NCBI RefSeq assembly: GCF_900105495.1
Contig: NZ_FNTF01000002.1
Location: forward strand, 5,510,501-5,574,500
DNA length: 64,000 nucleotides
Reading direction: 5' to 3'
DNA from: Pseudomonas frederiksbergensis
GTDB taxonomy: Bacteria > Pseudomonadota > Gammaproteobacteria > Pseudomonadales > Pseudomonadaceae
Shown here: piece by piece, positions 41,622 to 51,080 of the stretch
Layout: each line of letters begins with the position of its first letter
How positions within the stretch are numbered: the stretch's first letter is position 1
Translations under genes and position numbers: made by a program
The notes under the pieces: generated by a model
Told to the model about the DNA's origin: nothing
Seen by the model: the letters and a program-made list of their open reading frames with translations, nothing else
Database searches by the model: none

Positions 41622-42371
41622 TTAGATTACCTTCGCTTCGTTTTTCAGTTTCTCGACCAGTTCAGCCACCGACTTGACCTTGATACCCGCGCTGCGTGCA
41701 GCCGGCGCTTCGACTTTCAGTGTCTTGTTGGTGGAGGCGGTGGAAACGCCCAAAGCGTCCGGAGTCAGCACTTCGAGAGGCTTCTTCTTGGCTTTCATGA
41801 TGTTTGGCAGGGACGCGTAGCGCGGCTCGTTCAAACGCAGGTCGGTGGTGACGATGGCCGGCAGTTTCAGGGAAACCGTCTGCGCGCCGCCGTCGACTTC
41901 ACGAGTCACGGCAACGCTGTCGCCGCTGATTTCGACTTTGGACGCGAACGTGCCCTGACCGTAGCCGCTCAGTGCCGCAAGCATCTGGCCGGTCTGGTTG
42001 TTGTCGCTGTCGATAGCCTGTTTGCCAAGGATCACCAGCTGAGGCTGTTCCTTGTCGACAACAGCCTTGAGCAGCTTGGCAACGGCCAGGGAAGTCAGGT
42101 CTTCAGCGGATTCGACGAGGATGGCGCGGTCGGCACCCAGAGCCAGCGCGGTGCGCAGTTGCTCTTGAGCGGTGGACGGGCCGATGGAGACGACGACGAT
42201 TTCAGTCGCAACACCTTTCTCTTTCAGGCGTACGGCTTCTTCCACTGCGATTTCGCAGAACGGGTTCATCGACATCTTGACGTTGGCGAGATCGACGCCG
42301 GAATTGTCCGCCTTGACGCGAACCTTGACGTTGTAGTCCACAACGCGTTTGACAGCTACAAGAACCTTCAT
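41622..42371 (-). CDS. etfB: Electron transfer flavoprotein beta subunit
   Basis: 249 residues, [20 protein letters not shown] start, AMP-binding subunit of the ETF dimer; [30 protein letters not shown] near residues 58-87 is the typical nucleotide loop. First gene of etfBA, divergent from etf-QO with a 549-base regulatory gap. Confidence 0.96.
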   Translation of the reverse strand: MKVLVAVKRVVDYNVKVRVKADNSGVDLANVKMSMNPFCEIAVEEAVRLKEKGVATEIVVVSIGPSTAQEQLRTALALGADRAILVESAEDLTSLAVAKLLKAVVDKEQPQLVILGKQAIDSDNNQTGQMLAALSGYGQGTFASKVEISGDSVAVTREVDGGAQTVSLKLPAIVTTDLRLNEPRYASLPNIMKAKKKPLEVLTPDALGVSTASTNKTLKVEAPAARSAGIKVKSVAELVEKLKNEAKVI

Positions 42372-42749
42372 GGATTCCTCGTTACTCTCCGGTGAAAAGA
42401 AAGTCGCCTAGGCGAACCTGGCGGTTTGATGCTCATCGGCGCAAGGGCACCTCTAAAAACGCTGGCAAAGCTGTCAAGTGACAAGCGCTCACGATGAAGA
42501 TGACCGTTCGTCAGTGGTGACTGACGAGTCATTCAATATCGTGGCGTGTAAACTGCGCGCCGGAACCTGCGCTGCGCATCACCTTGTACTGCCATCGCCC
42601 TGTCTTTAGAGGTGCTCTTGAAACCAACAGTCAGCCTACGGCGAGCGCAAAACCGACCGTATCTTGACCGGAACGCCTATTCCGGTCAATACGGCAAAAT
42701 GGCCAGTCATAAGCCGCGTGACTTTGATTTCTCTGGCTTTGAGCCGATT

Positions 42750-42764
42750 CAAACAAACGTTTGT
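42750..42764 (+). promoter_or_regulatory. PsrA-like operator before etf-QO
   Basis: CAAAC-AAAC-GTTTG fits the G/CAAAC-N2-4-GTTTG/C pattern of PsrA, the fatty-acid-responsive TetR repressor that controls beta-oxidation and etf genes in pseudomonads. The overlapping ACAAACGTTTGT is a perfect palindrome. It ends one base upstream of the -35 box. Confidence 0.6.
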
Positions 42765-42765
42765 A

Positions 42766-42794
42766 TTGGACGCTAGGAGTGGTGTAGATATAAT
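42766..42794 (+). promoter_or_regulatory. Sigma70 promoter of etf-QO
   Basis: TTGGAC (42766-42771), a 17-base spacer and TATAAT (42789-42794). Confidence 0.75.
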
Positions 42795-42920
42795 GCGCCA
42801 CCTTAGAGAGAAAGGTGGCTCATCGATTGTCCTCTTCCTGCATTGCGCAGGAATTCATGGATGCGACACCAAACCTCCAATTAGAAAAAAAACTGTTGAG
42901 CCTTGAGTAGGAGATAACCT

Positions 42921-44585
42921 GTGGAACGCGAATACATGGAATTCGACGTCGTCATCGTCGGTGCCGGCCCCGCTGGTCTTTCCGCCGCCTGCCGCTTGAA
43001 GCAGAAGGCCGCCGAAGCCGGTAAGGAAATCAGCGTCTGCGTGGTCGAAAAAGGCTCCGAAGTCGGTGCTCACATCCTGTCCGGCGCCGTGTTCGAACCA
43101 CGCGCCCTGAACGAATTGTTCCCTGACTGGAAAGAACTCGGCGCCCCGCTGAATACGCCAGTCACCCGCGACGACATCTTCGTTCTCAAGAACGCCGACA
43201 GCGCGCAGAAGATTCCTGACCTCTTTGTGCCCAAGACCATGCACAACGAAGGCAACTACATCATCTCCCTGGGCAACCTGTGCCGCTGGCTGGCCCAACA
43301 GGCCGAGAACCTGGGCGTGGAAATCTACCCAGGCTTCGCCGCCCAGGAAGCACTGTTCGACGAGAACGGCGTGGTTCGCGGGATTATCACCGGCGATCTG
43401 GGCGTTGACCGCGAAGGCAACCCGAAGGAAGGCCTGTATACCCCGGGCATGGAACTGCGTGGCAAGTACACGCTGTTTGCCGAAGGTTGCCGCGGCCATA
43501 TCGGCAAGCAACTGATCAAGCGCTTCAATCTCGACAGCGAAGCCGACGCCCAGCATTACGGCATCGGCCTGAAAGAAATCTGGGAAATCGACCCGGCCAA
43601 GCATCAACCAGGTCTGGTGGTGCACACCGCCGGTTGGCCGCTGGACATCATGGGCACCGAGAACACCGGTGGCTCGTTCCTCTATCACCTGGAAAACAAC
43701 CAGGTTGTAGTCGGCCTGATCGTCGATCTTTCCTACAGCAACACCTTCCTGTCGCCGTTCGACGAGTTCCAGCGCCTCAAACATCACCCGGTGCTCAAGC
43801 AGTACCTGGAAGGCGGCAAGCGCATCAGCTACGGCGCTCGCGCCATCTGCAAAGGCGGCCTGAACTCGCTGCCGAAAATGGTCTTCAAGGGCGGCGCGCT
43901 GATTGGTTGCGACCTCGGCACCCTGAACTTCGCCAAGATCAAAGGCAGCCACACCGCGATGAAGTCCGGCATGCTCGCCGCTGAATCCGTGGCCGAAGCG
44001 CTGTTTGCTGAAAAAGACGGCACCGAAGAGCTGACCACCTACGTCGACGCGTTCAAGAAGAGCTGGCTCTACGACGAACTGTTCGCCAGCCGCAACTTCG
44101 GCCCGGCGATCCACAAGTTCGGCGCCATCGTCGGCGGCGGTTTCAACTGGCTCGACCAGAACATCTTTGGCGGCAAACTGCCGTTCACCTTGCACGACAC
44201 CAAGCCGGATTACGCTTGCCTCAAGCTGGCGGCCGACTGCAAGAAGATCGACTACCCGAAACCGGACGGCAAGATCAGCTTCGACAAACTCAGTTCGGTG
44301 TTCATCTCGGGTACCAACCATGAAGAAGAGCAGCCGTGCCACCTGAAGCTGACCGATCCGAGCATCCCGATCGCCAAGAATCTGCCGCTGTACGATGAGC
44401 CTGCCCAGCGTTACTGCCCGGCCGGCGTGTACGAAGTGGTGACCAAGGAAGACGGCGAGAAGCGCTTCCAGATCAACGCCCAGAACTGTGTTCACTGCAA
44501 GACCTGCGACATCAAGGACCCTGCACAGAACATCACCTGGGTCGCACCGGAAGGCTCTGGCGGCCCGACTTACCCGAACATGTAA
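42921..44585 (+). CDS. ETF-ubiquinone oxidoreductase
   Basis: 554-residue inner-membrane-associated flavoprotein that passes electrons from ETF to ubiquinone. N-terminal FAD-binding VVIVGAGPAGLSAACRL near residues 10-26; C-terminal 4Fe-4S cluster ligands in CPAGVYEV near 499 and CVHCKTCDIKDP near 523-534. The start is GTG at 42921 with AGGAG seven bases upstream. Divergent from etfBA and preceded by its own promoter and operator. Confidence 0.96.
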   Translation: MEREYMEFDVVIVGAGPAGLSAACRLKQKAAEAGKEISVCVVEKGSEVGAHILSGAVFEPRALNELFPDWKELGAPLNTPVTRDDIFVLKNADSAQKIPDLFVPKTMHNEGNYIISLGNLCRWLAQQAENLGVEIYPGFAAQEALFDENGVVRGIITGDLGVDREGNPKEGLYTPGMELRGKYTLFAEGCRGHIGKQLIKRFNLDSEADAQHYGIGLKEIWEIDPAKHQPGLVVHTAGWPLDIMGTENTGGSFLYHLENNQVVVGLIVDLSYSNTFLSPFDEFQRLKHHPVLKQYLEGGKRISYGARAICKGGLNSLPKMVFKGGALIGCDLGTLNFAKIKGSHTAMKSGMLAAESVAEALFAEKDGTEELTTYVDAFKKSWLYDELFASRNFGPAIHKFGAIVGGGFNWLDQNIFGGKLPFTLHDTKPDYACLKLAADCKKIDYPKPDGKISFDKLSSVFISGTNHEEEQPCHLKLTDPSIPIAKNLPLYDEPAQRYCPAGVYEVVTKEDGEKRFQINAQNCVHCKTCDIKDPAQNITWVAPEGSGGPTYPNM

Positions 44586-44603
44586 GTCGAATCGCTGAAC
44601 ATC

Positions 44604-44629
44604 AAGGCTCCCGAAATGGGGGCCTTTTT
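44604..44629 (+). terminator. Terminator of etf-QO
   Basis: AAGGCTCCC / GGGGGCCTT followed by TTTTT just past the stop. Confidence 0.85.
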
Positions 44630-44656
44630 GTTGTCCGCCATTTACCCCACACCACA

Positions 44657-44763
44657 ATCCCCCTGTAGGAGTGAGCCTGCTCGCGATTGCGGTGAGTCAT
44701 CCAAAGAAGATGTCGACTGACCCACAGCAATCGCGAGCAGGCTCACTCCTACAAGGGGGATCA
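44657..44763. repeat. REP pair (TAGGAGTGAGCC subtype)
   Basis: Inverted arms extend from CCCCCTGTAGGAGTGAGCC to its complement. The sequence CTCACTCC differs from the IS110 target in the 6.2 kb pair. Confidence 0.88.
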
Positions 44764-44771
44764 TCGCCAAC

Positions 44772-45662
44772 TTAAGCGGCGCGTTCGTCACCGGGATTAC
44801 GCTCGAAGTAGCGCTTGTACTCGCGACTGAACTGCGACGTACTTTGATACCCGACCCGATGCGCCACCTGCGCCACACCCAGCCCCTCGGATAGCAACAA
44901 CTGCTGCGCCTTGAGCAAACGTAAACGCTTCAAGTACTGCACCGGCGACAACAATGTGCTGCGTTTGAAATGCTCGTGAAAGGTCGACGCACTCATGTTC
45001 GCGCAACTGGCCAGGGTTTCGACGTTCAGCGGTTCGGTGTAATGCGCATGCAGATGGCTGAGCGACGCCGCGATCCGGGCGAACTGCCCCTGCTGCTCGA
45101 CCAGCGCCCGCAGCACATCGGCTTGCGGCCCGCGCAAGGCGACGAACAACAACTCGCGCAATCGCGCCTGCCCCATGACCTGGCATTCCAGCGGATCGTG
45201 CAGGCAACGCAGCAGTCGTTCAACACAACCACGCATCGCATCGTCGAGTACCGCCGAGGTCATGGACGCTGGCGTTTGCGCCGCAATGCTACGCCCCGGC
45301 GCCAGCCCCATGGCCAAGACCAACTCACCGAGCAACACCCGGTCAATGGCAATGGAAACCCCTAGCATCGGTCCATCTGGCGCCGAAAACGTTTCGCACT
45401 CAAAAGGTACCGGCAATGCCTGAATCAAATAATGCCCGGCGCCGTACTCCAGCGTACGCGGCCCCAGATACGCCAGTTTGCTGCCCTGGGCGATGATGAC
45501 CAGACTCGGTTCGTAAATCTGCGGGCCGCGAGCCACATCACAACTGGCGCGTAAAACCTGCACACCCGGCAACGCCGTGGGCGCGAAACCGTCGCGATTG
45601 GTCAAAGGCTGAATCAGCGAAACCAGCGTGGCATTGGCATCCAGATGACGGGTCAACAACAT
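44772..45662 (-). CDS. AraC-family transcriptional regulator
   Basis: 296 residues. N-terminal ligand-sensing region (about 20-175) and a C-terminal pair of helix-turn-helix motifs, ending LNVETLASCANMSASTFHEH and LGVAQVAHRVGYQSTSQFSR. It is divergent from the alcohol dehydrogenase gene and probably controls it; a direct repeat of CCGGAGGATT lies between them. Confidence 0.9.
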   Translation of the reverse strand: MLLTRHLDANATLVSLIQPLTNRDGFAPTALPGVQVLRASCDVARGPQIYEPSLVIIAQGSKLAYLGPRTLEYGAGHYLIQALPVPFECETFSAPDGPMLGVSIAIDRVLLGELVLAMGLAPGRSIAAQTPASMTSAVLDDAMRGCVERLLRCLHDPLECQVMGQARLRELLFVALRGPQADVLRALVEQQGQFARIAASLSHLHAHYTEPLNVETLASCANMSASTFHEHFKRSTLLSPVQYLKRLRLLKAQQLLLSEGLGVAQVAHRVGYQSTSQFSREYKRYFERNPGDERAA

Positions 45663-45749
45663 GAGAGCTCTTCACAAAAAAGTCGCGAAAACAGGGATGA
45701 AAGCATCATCGCAGGTCTGATGGCCAATGCGACCCGTCGAAGGCTGATG

Positions 45750-45780
45750 CCGGAGGATTAGGCATGACACCCGGAGGATT
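45750..45780 (+). promoter_or_regulatory. Candidate AraC-type operator (direct repeats)
   Basis: CCGGAGGATT occurs at 45750-45759 and 45771-45780, 21 bases apart, each followed by GGCATG or CGCCATG. Two-turn spacing of direct repeats is the usual AraC-family arrangement. Confidence 0.55.
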
Positions 45781-45852
45781 CGCCATGGCCGGTGGCCGGT
45801 GCGGCGCCCAAAATGCGCCACCTCACCCGTCACAGCTTTTGCGAGGTTCACC

Positions 45853-46905
45853 ATGTACACCGCCATCGGATACGCCGCCCAGTCGGCCACCACTCCCCTC
45901 GCCCCCGTAAAATTCGAGCGCCGCAGCCCGCGGGCCGACGACGTTGCGATCGACATTCTCTACTGCGGCGTCTGCCATTCCGACATCCATCAGGCACGCA
46001 ACGAGTGGGGCATTGCCGTTTATCCACTGATGCCCGGCCACGAGATCGTAGGCAAAGTTACCGCCGTCGGTGCGAACGTGACCCAACATAAAGTCGGCGA
46101 TCTGGTTGGCGTCGGCTGCATGGTTGATTCCTGCCGCAGCTGCGAAGCCTGCCAGTCGAACCTCGAGCAATACTGTCTCGAAGGTCCGACCATGACCTAT
46201 GCCACCCCGGACCGCGTCGATGGCAGCAACACCATGGGCGGCTATTCCGACAGCATCGTGGTCAGCGAACATTTCGTCGTGCGCATCCCGGAAAAACTCG
46301 ACCCGGCCAGCGCTGCGCCGATCCTGTGTGCCGGCATCACCACCTATTCGCCGCTCAAGCACTACGGCGTGAAGGCGGGCGACAAGGTCGGGATTCTCGG
46401 CATGGGCGGCCTCGGCCACATGGGCATCAAGTTCGCCAAGGCGATGGGCGCCGAAGTCACGCTGTTCACCCGCTCGGTGAGCAAGGCTGAGGAAGGTCGT
46501 CGCCAGGGTGCGGACCACGTGATCGTGTCCACCGATGCCGAACAGATGAAAGCCGCCGCAGGACATTTCGACTTCCTGCTGGACACCATTCCGGTGCAGC
46601 ACGACCTCAATCCCTACCTCGATACGTTGCGTTTCGACGGCGTGCACATTCTGGTGGGCTTGATCGAGCCGGTCGATCCACCGGTCCACGCCGGCAAACT
46701 GGTGATGAGCCGTCGCGTATTGGCCGGCTCCCTGATCGGCGGCATCGCCGAAACCCAGGAAGTGCTGGATTTCTGCGCCGAACACGGCATTACCTGCGAC
46801 ATCGAAATGCTCGACATCCGCCAAATCAACGAGGCTTACACCCGCATGATTGCCGGTGACGTGAAGTACCGCTTCGTGATCGACATGGCGACACTGAAGA
46901 TTTAA
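45853..46905 (+). CDS. Zinc-dependent alcohol dehydrogenase (YahK-like)
   Basis: 350-residue medium-chain NAD(P)-dependent enzyme of the cinnamyl-alcohol/YahK branch that reduces aldehydes. The catalytic zinc site is in CGVCHSDIH (residues 38-46) with GHE further on; the structural zinc is held by the cysteines of CMVDSCRSCEACQSNLEQYC; NADP binding is at GILGMGGLGHMG. ATG at 45853 with GAGG seven bases upstream. Its stop overlaps the stop of the convergent IclR gene. Confidence 0.93.
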   Translation: MYTAIGYAAQSATTPLAPVKFERRSPRADDVAIDILYCGVCHSDIHQARNEWGIAVYPLMPGHEIVGKVTAVGANVTQHKVGDLVGVGCMVDSCRSCEACQSNLEQYCLEGPTMTYATPDRVDGSNTMGGYSDSIVVSEHFVVRIPEKLDPASAAPILCAGITTYSPLKHYGVKAGDKVGILGMGGLGHMGIKFAKAMGAEVTLFTRSVSKAEEGRRQGADHVIVSTDAEQMKAAAGHFDFLLDTIPVQHDLNPYLDTLRFDGVHILVGLIEPVDPPVHAGKLVMSRRVLAGSLIGGIAETQEVLDFCAEHGITCDIEMLDIRQINEAYTRMIAGDVKYRFVIDMATLKI

Positions 46906-47705
46906 ACCTTCAAGCCAAGCTCCGCCGACAGCCGAGCCGTGACCCCTTTGATCAGGGGAATCAGCTCGGCCATTTTTTCCAGCGGCATATAAGGCACGGT
47001 GCTGGCGATGCTGATGCCGGCAACGATGCGCTTGCTGGCATCACGAATCGGCGCCGCCACACAGCGGATCGACGGTTCGTTATCTTCCAGATCGAAGGCG
47101 TAACCGCCCGCCACATACTCGACCATGCGCTGCTGAAACTGCTCCCAGGATTGCTCCGGGTGCTGCGGCCAGAACTGATTTTTCCCTCCCACCGGCAAGC
47201 TGATTTCGTACAGCCGTTGCCATTCTTCCTGCGTGTCGTCGAGCATCAGCGCCTTGCCGATCCCGGTGCGCGCCAACGGCATGCGATGGCCGACCCGCGA
47301 ACGCATTTCCGGGCCATTGCGCCCCGGATTCTTATGCAGGTACAGCACTTCGTCGCCTTCACGAATCGCCAGGTGAATGGTGTCGCCGGTCAACGCTGAC
47401 AACTCATCCAGATACGGCCCGGCCAATGTGACCAGCGGCAATTCTTCACGCGCCTGGAAGCCCAGCTCGATCAACTTTGGTCCCAACAGATAACCAACTT
47501 GCGGCACCACGCGCAGATATCGCTCGTCCACCAGGCAGCTGGCCAGTCGATGAGTGGTGCTGCGCGTGGTGCCGATCAGCCGGGCGATCTCCTTGAGATC
47601 GCGGGCACCGCTGGCCACGGCCTGAACCACACCCAAACCACGAAGCAGTGTCTGGGTGCCGGTCGGGGCGGCGTCCTTGGCGATTTTTGGGGCGTCTTCC
47701 TGCAT
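46902..47705 (-). CDS. IclR-family regulator, probable galactonate regulator
   Basis: 267 residues with a winged helix (residues 20-80; GLGVVQAVASGARDLKEIAR then GTTRSTTHRLASCLV) and a C-terminal effector domain (VLYLHKNPGRNGPEMRSRVGHRMPLARTG). IclR proteins bind small organic acids. The dgo transporter and enzymes lie next to it, so it is the natural candidate to repress them, but this is an inference. It has no dedicated promoter element that I can name. Confidence 0.85.
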   Translation of the reverse strand: MQEDAPKIAKDAAPTGTQTLLRGLGVVQAVASGARDLKEIARLIGTTRSTTHRLASCLVDERYLRVVPQVGYLLGPKLIELGFQAREELPLVTLAGPYLDELSALTGDTIHLAIREGDEVLYLHKNPGRNGPEMRSRVGHRMPLARTGIGKALMLDDTQEEWQRLYEISLPVGGKNQFWPQHPEQSWEQFQQRMVEYVAGGYAFDLEDNEPSIRCVAAPIRDASKRIVAGISIASTVPYMPLEKMAELIPLIKGVTARLSAELGLKV

Positions 47706-47765
47706 ATCCAGCCTTTACCGTTGAGCGAGTGAACGGGCGGCATTATGGTCGCCCGCATGCCGCCA

Positions 47766-49076
47766 CTACAACTTGATACGCTCGACTTTGCCGACCAGCA
47801 AGATGTAGGAAAGCGCGCCAATCAATGCCAGAACCGAGATATAGGTGATCGCCGGAGCGAACGAATCACCGGTAGCCAGGAAACCGATGACGATCGGCGT
47901 GGTAATCGCCGACAGGTTGCCGATGAAATTGAACACCCCACCGGTCAACCCGAGTAAGCGCGCCGGGGCCAACGTTGACACCAGCGACCAGGTGATCGAA
48001 GCCAACCCGTTACCGAAGAACGCCAACGCGAGGAAGGCAATCACCAGCGGTGTCGACTCAACGAAGTTGGCGCCGATGATCGAAGTGGAAATCAGCAGGC
48101 CGCCAATGATCGGCAACTTGCGGGCGAAACCCACGGTATAGCCGCGACGGATCAGCCAGTCGGAGAAGAACCCCGAACAGAGCACTCCGACGAAAGCGGC
48201 GAGAAACGGCAGCGACGCCAACAGGCCGGACTTGATGAAGTCCATGCCGCGATATTTCACCAGGTAGGTCGGGAACCACGTCAGAAAAAACCACAACGTC
48301 GAGTTGAGGCAGAACTGGCCGAGGTAGATGCCCCAGAGCTTGCGCTTGGTCAGCACGATGCCGAGGTCGATCCAGCTGAATTTGGCTTTGACTTTGGCTT
48401 GTTCAGCCTGGATATCCACCAGCCCGCCGCCCTCGCGGATCAGCTCGATTTCGGCGTCATTGGCCCCTTTGAAATCCCGCGGCTCGCGATACACCGCGTA
48501 CCAGATCACTGCCCAGAGAATGCCCACCGCACCGGTGCTGACGAATACCATGTGCCAGCCATATTGATGCTGCAACCAGGCTAATACCGGCGTCAGGAAT
48601 GCCAGGCCGACGAACTGCCCGGAGGTATAGAAACCAATAGCCGTGGCGCGTTCGCGCTCGGGGAACCAGGTAGTGACCACGCGGCTGTTGATCGGGTACG
48701 CCGGCGCTTCCAGTGCACCGACTGCCATGCGCAACACGAACAGTGCGATGAAGCTGCCGGCGAAGCCGAGCATCACTGTGGCGATCGACCACAGCAGCAA
48801 TGCGACGCTGTAAAGAATCCGTGGTGGAACCCGATCCACCAGCCAGCCGCCGGGGATTTGCATGGCGGCGTAGGTCCAGCCGAATGCCGAGAAGATCAGC
48901 CCGACGTGGATCGGATCGATGCCCAGTTCGCTGGTGAGTGCCGGGGCGGCGATGGACAGGTTGCTGCGGTCCAGGTAGTTGATCACCACGGTGATGAACA
49001 GCAGCACCATGATGAAAAAACGCTTGCGACTGGGCGTCACCAACGACGCCTGCCCGGTGAGGGTTTGCGGTTGCAT
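47766..49076 (-). CDS. dgoT: MFS transporter, probable D-galactonate importer
   Basis: 436-residue major facilitator with 12 predicted helices of the anion:cation symporter branch. The start MQPQTLTGQASLVTPSRKRF leads into TVVINYLDRSNLSIAAPALT, the family signature with Arg and Asp in the first membrane helix. DgoT-type members import galactonate with protons. The assignment rests on its position with dgoD, dgoA and dgoK; the first helix motif alone would allow other sugar acids. Confidence 0.82.
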   Translation of the reverse strand: MQPQTLTGQASLVTPSRKRFFIMVLLFITVVINYLDRSNLSIAAPALTSELGIDPIHVGLIFSAFGWTYAAMQIPGGWLVDRVPPRILYSVALLLWSIATVMLGFAGSFIALFVLRMAVGALEAPAYPINSRVVTTWFPERERATAIGFYTSGQFVGLAFLTPVLAWLQHQYGWHMVFVSTGAVGILWAVIWYAVYREPRDFKGANDAEIELIREGGGLVDIQAEQAKVKAKFSWIDLGIVLTKRKLWGIYLGQFCLNSTLWFFLTWFPTYLVKYRGMDFIKSGLLASLPFLAAFVGVLCSGFFSDWLIRRGYTVGFARKLPIIGGLLISTSIIGANFVESTPLVIAFLALAFFGNGLASITWSLVSTLAPARLLGLTGGVFNFIGNLSAITTPIVIGFLATGDSFAPAITYISVLALIGALSYILLVGKVERIKL

Positions 49077-49125
49077 GAGGAATGCCTCTTCTTATGTTTA
49101 TTGAGGTCGATGAAAAGCTTGGATG

Positions 49126-49234
49126 TGATCGTTCCCCCGCTCTGCGTGGAAATGCCTCACCGGACGCTCTGCGTCCGCTCTTGGGACGCGGAGCGTCCCT
49201 GGCTGCATTCCCACGCGGAGCGTGGGAACGATCA
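49126..49234. repeat. CCCACGC palindromic repeat, copy 4
   Basis: TGATCGTTCCCCCGCTCTGC to GCGTGGGAACGATCA, between dgoT and dgoD, with one mismatch in the left arm. Confidence 0.9.
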
Positions 49235-49245
49235 TCGAGAGGGCA

Positions 49246-50394
49246 TCACCACTCGGCAAAACTGCCATCGGCATGGCGCCAGATCGGGTTGCGCCAGCGG
49301 TGGCCGACGGCCGCACGTTCGATGACGTATTCCTCGTTGATCTCGATCCCCAGGCCCGGGCCATTGGGGATTTTCACGAAGCCTTTGTCGTAGTCGAACA
49401 CCCGCGGATCCTTGACGTAATCCAACAGGTCATTGCTCTCGTTGTAATGAATGCCCAGGCTCTGTTCCTGGATGAACGCGTTGTAGCAAACCGCATCCAG
49501 CTGCAAACACGCCGCCAGTGCAATCGGGCCCAACGGGCAATGCAGCGCCAGCGCCACGTCGTAGGCTTCGGCCATGTTGGCGATCTTGCGGGTTTCGGTG
49601 ATGCCGCCGGCATGAGACGCATCCGGTTGAATGATGTCGACATAACCTTCGCTGAGCACACGCTTGAAATCCCAGCGCGAGAACAGCCGCTCGCCGAGGG
49701 CAATCGGGGTGCTGGTCAGCGGCGCCAATTCTTTCAGCGCTTCGTAGTTTTCGCTGAGCACCGGCTCTTCGATAAACATCAGTTTGTACGGGTCGAGTTC
49801 CTTCATCAGCACCTTGGCCATGGGCTTGTGCACCCGGCCATGGAAGTCGACGCCGATGCCGACGTTCGGGCCCACCGCATCGCGCACGGCGGCGACGTTG
49901 GCCAGGGCCAGGTCGACTTTCTCGAAGGAATCGAGGAATTGCAGTTCTTCGGTGCCGTTCATTTTCACCGCAGTGAAACCACGTTCGACGGCTTCTTTCG
50001 CCGCACGAGCGGTGTCCGCCGGGCGGTCGCCGCCGATCCACGAATAGACGCGAATCTTGTCCCGCACCTGACCGCCCAACAGATCACTGACCGACACACC
50101 CAGAGCCTTGCCCTTGATGTCCCACAACGCCTGATCGATACCGGCCAGCGCACTCATGTGGATCGCGCCGCCCCGGTAGAAGCCGCCGCGGTAGAGTACG
50201 GTCCAGATGTCTTCGATGTTGCGTGGGTCTTTGCCGATCAGGTAGTCAGACAATTCTTCAACGGCGGCGGCGACGGTGTGAGCGCGGCCTTCGACTACGG
50301 GTTCACCCCAGCCGGTTACGCCCTCGTCGGTTTCGACCTTGAGGAAGCACCAACGCGGCGGAACGATAAAGGTGGTGAGTTTGGTGATTTTCAT
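49246..50394 (-). CDS. dgoD: D-galactonate dehydratase
   Basis: 382-residue enolase-superfamily enzyme that dehydrates galactonate to 2-keto-3-deoxygalactonate. N-terminal capping domain, then TIM-barrel with [11 protein letters not shown] near residues 182-192 and FIEEPVL near 208-214, both expected metal and catalytic segments, and a final [11 protein letters not shown] tail. GAGAGG upstream of the ATG. Confidence 0.94.
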   Translation of the reverse strand: MKITKLTTFIVPPRWCFLKVETDEGVTGWGEPVVEGRAHTVAAAVEELSDYLIGKDPRNIEDIWTVLYRGGFYRGGAIHMSALAGIDQALWDIKGKALGVSVSDLLGGQVRDKIRVYSWIGGDRPADTARAAKEAVERGFTAVKMNGTEELQFLDSFEKVDLALANVAAVRDAVGPNVGIGVDFHGRVHKPMAKVLMKELDPYKLMFIEEPVLSENYEALKELAPLTSTPIALGERLFSRWDFKRVLSEGYVDIIQPDASHAGGITETRKIANMAEAYDVALALHCPLGPIALAACLQLDAVCYNAFIQEQSLGIHYNESNDLLDYVKDPRVFDYDKGFVKIPNGPGLGIEINEEYVIERAAVGHRWRNPIWRHADGSFAEW

Positions 50395-50440
50395 CTATTG
50401 CCTCTCTTATTAGATGCAGCGCTCGCAGCGCCAAAAAGTC

Positions 50441-51061
50441 TTAGCGAAGGGCTTTCCAGGCAGCCACGTAGGCCTTGGCATTTACCGCCACTTCCTCTGG
50501 CGTCATGCCCGGTTTGAACAACCCGGAACCGAGGCCGAAACCTTTGACGCCAGCCTCGATAAACACTTGCATGTTGTCCGGCGTGATCCCGCCGACCGGC
50601 ACCAGCGCCGTCCCTGCCGGCAATACCGCCAGCCAGGCTTTCACAACGGCGGGGCCCATTTGTTCGGCCGGGAACATCTTCAGCACATCCGCCCCTTCGG
50701 CCAATGCAGCAAAGGCTTCGGTCGGCGTCGCCACGCCCGGCGACAGGAACAACCCCGCCGCTTTCGCTGCGCGCAACACCTTGGCATCGCTGTGCGGCAT
50801 GACGATCACCTGACCGCCCGCGGCTTTCACTTGCTCGACCTGCTCCGGCGTCAACACTGTGCCGGCACCGATCAGGCAATCGGCGGGCAAGGTACTGCGC
50901 AGGATGCGGATACTTTCGTACGGCTCAGGGGAATTAAGCGGCACTTCGATGACGCGAAATCCGGCGGCGTAAAGGACTTCGCCGATGGCTGCCGCTTCTT
51001 GCGGGCGCAGGCCACGCAAAATCGCGATCAGACCGTTTTGCGCCAATGCTTGCTTGAGCAT
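50441..51061 (-). CDS. dgoA: 2-dehydro-3-deoxy-6-phosphogalactonate aldolase
   Basis: 206-residue TIM-barrel aldolase that splits KDPGal to pyruvate and glyceraldehyde 3-phosphate. The catalytic Lys is in AAKAAGLFLSPGVATP near residues 113-128 (Lys near 115), with the phosphate-binding PVGGI near 155-159. TGGAGG upstream of the ATG at 51061. Part of the dgoK-dgoA-dgoD set. Confidence 0.94.
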   Translation of the reverse strand: MLKQALAQNGLIAILRGLRPQEAAAIGEVLYAAGFRVIEVPLNSPEPYESIRILRSTLPADCLIGAGTVLTPEQVEQVKAAGGQVIVMPHSDAKVLRAAKAAGLFLSPGVATPTEAFAALAEGADVLKMFPAEQMGPAVVKAWLAVLPAGTALVPVGGITPDNMQVFIEAGVKGFGLGSGLFKPGMTPEEVAVNAKAYVAAWKALR

Positions 51062-51080
51062 GTCAGACCTCCAGTCAGGT

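Larger units (their letters stand above)
42372..42920. promoter_or_regulatory. etfBA / etf-QO intergenic control region
   Basis: No gene is seen. It holds two perfect inverted repeats (42508-42527 and 42664-42689), a PsrA-like palindrome and a strong sigma70 promoter facing etf-QO. A promoter for etfB was not located convincingly. Confidence 0.7.
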
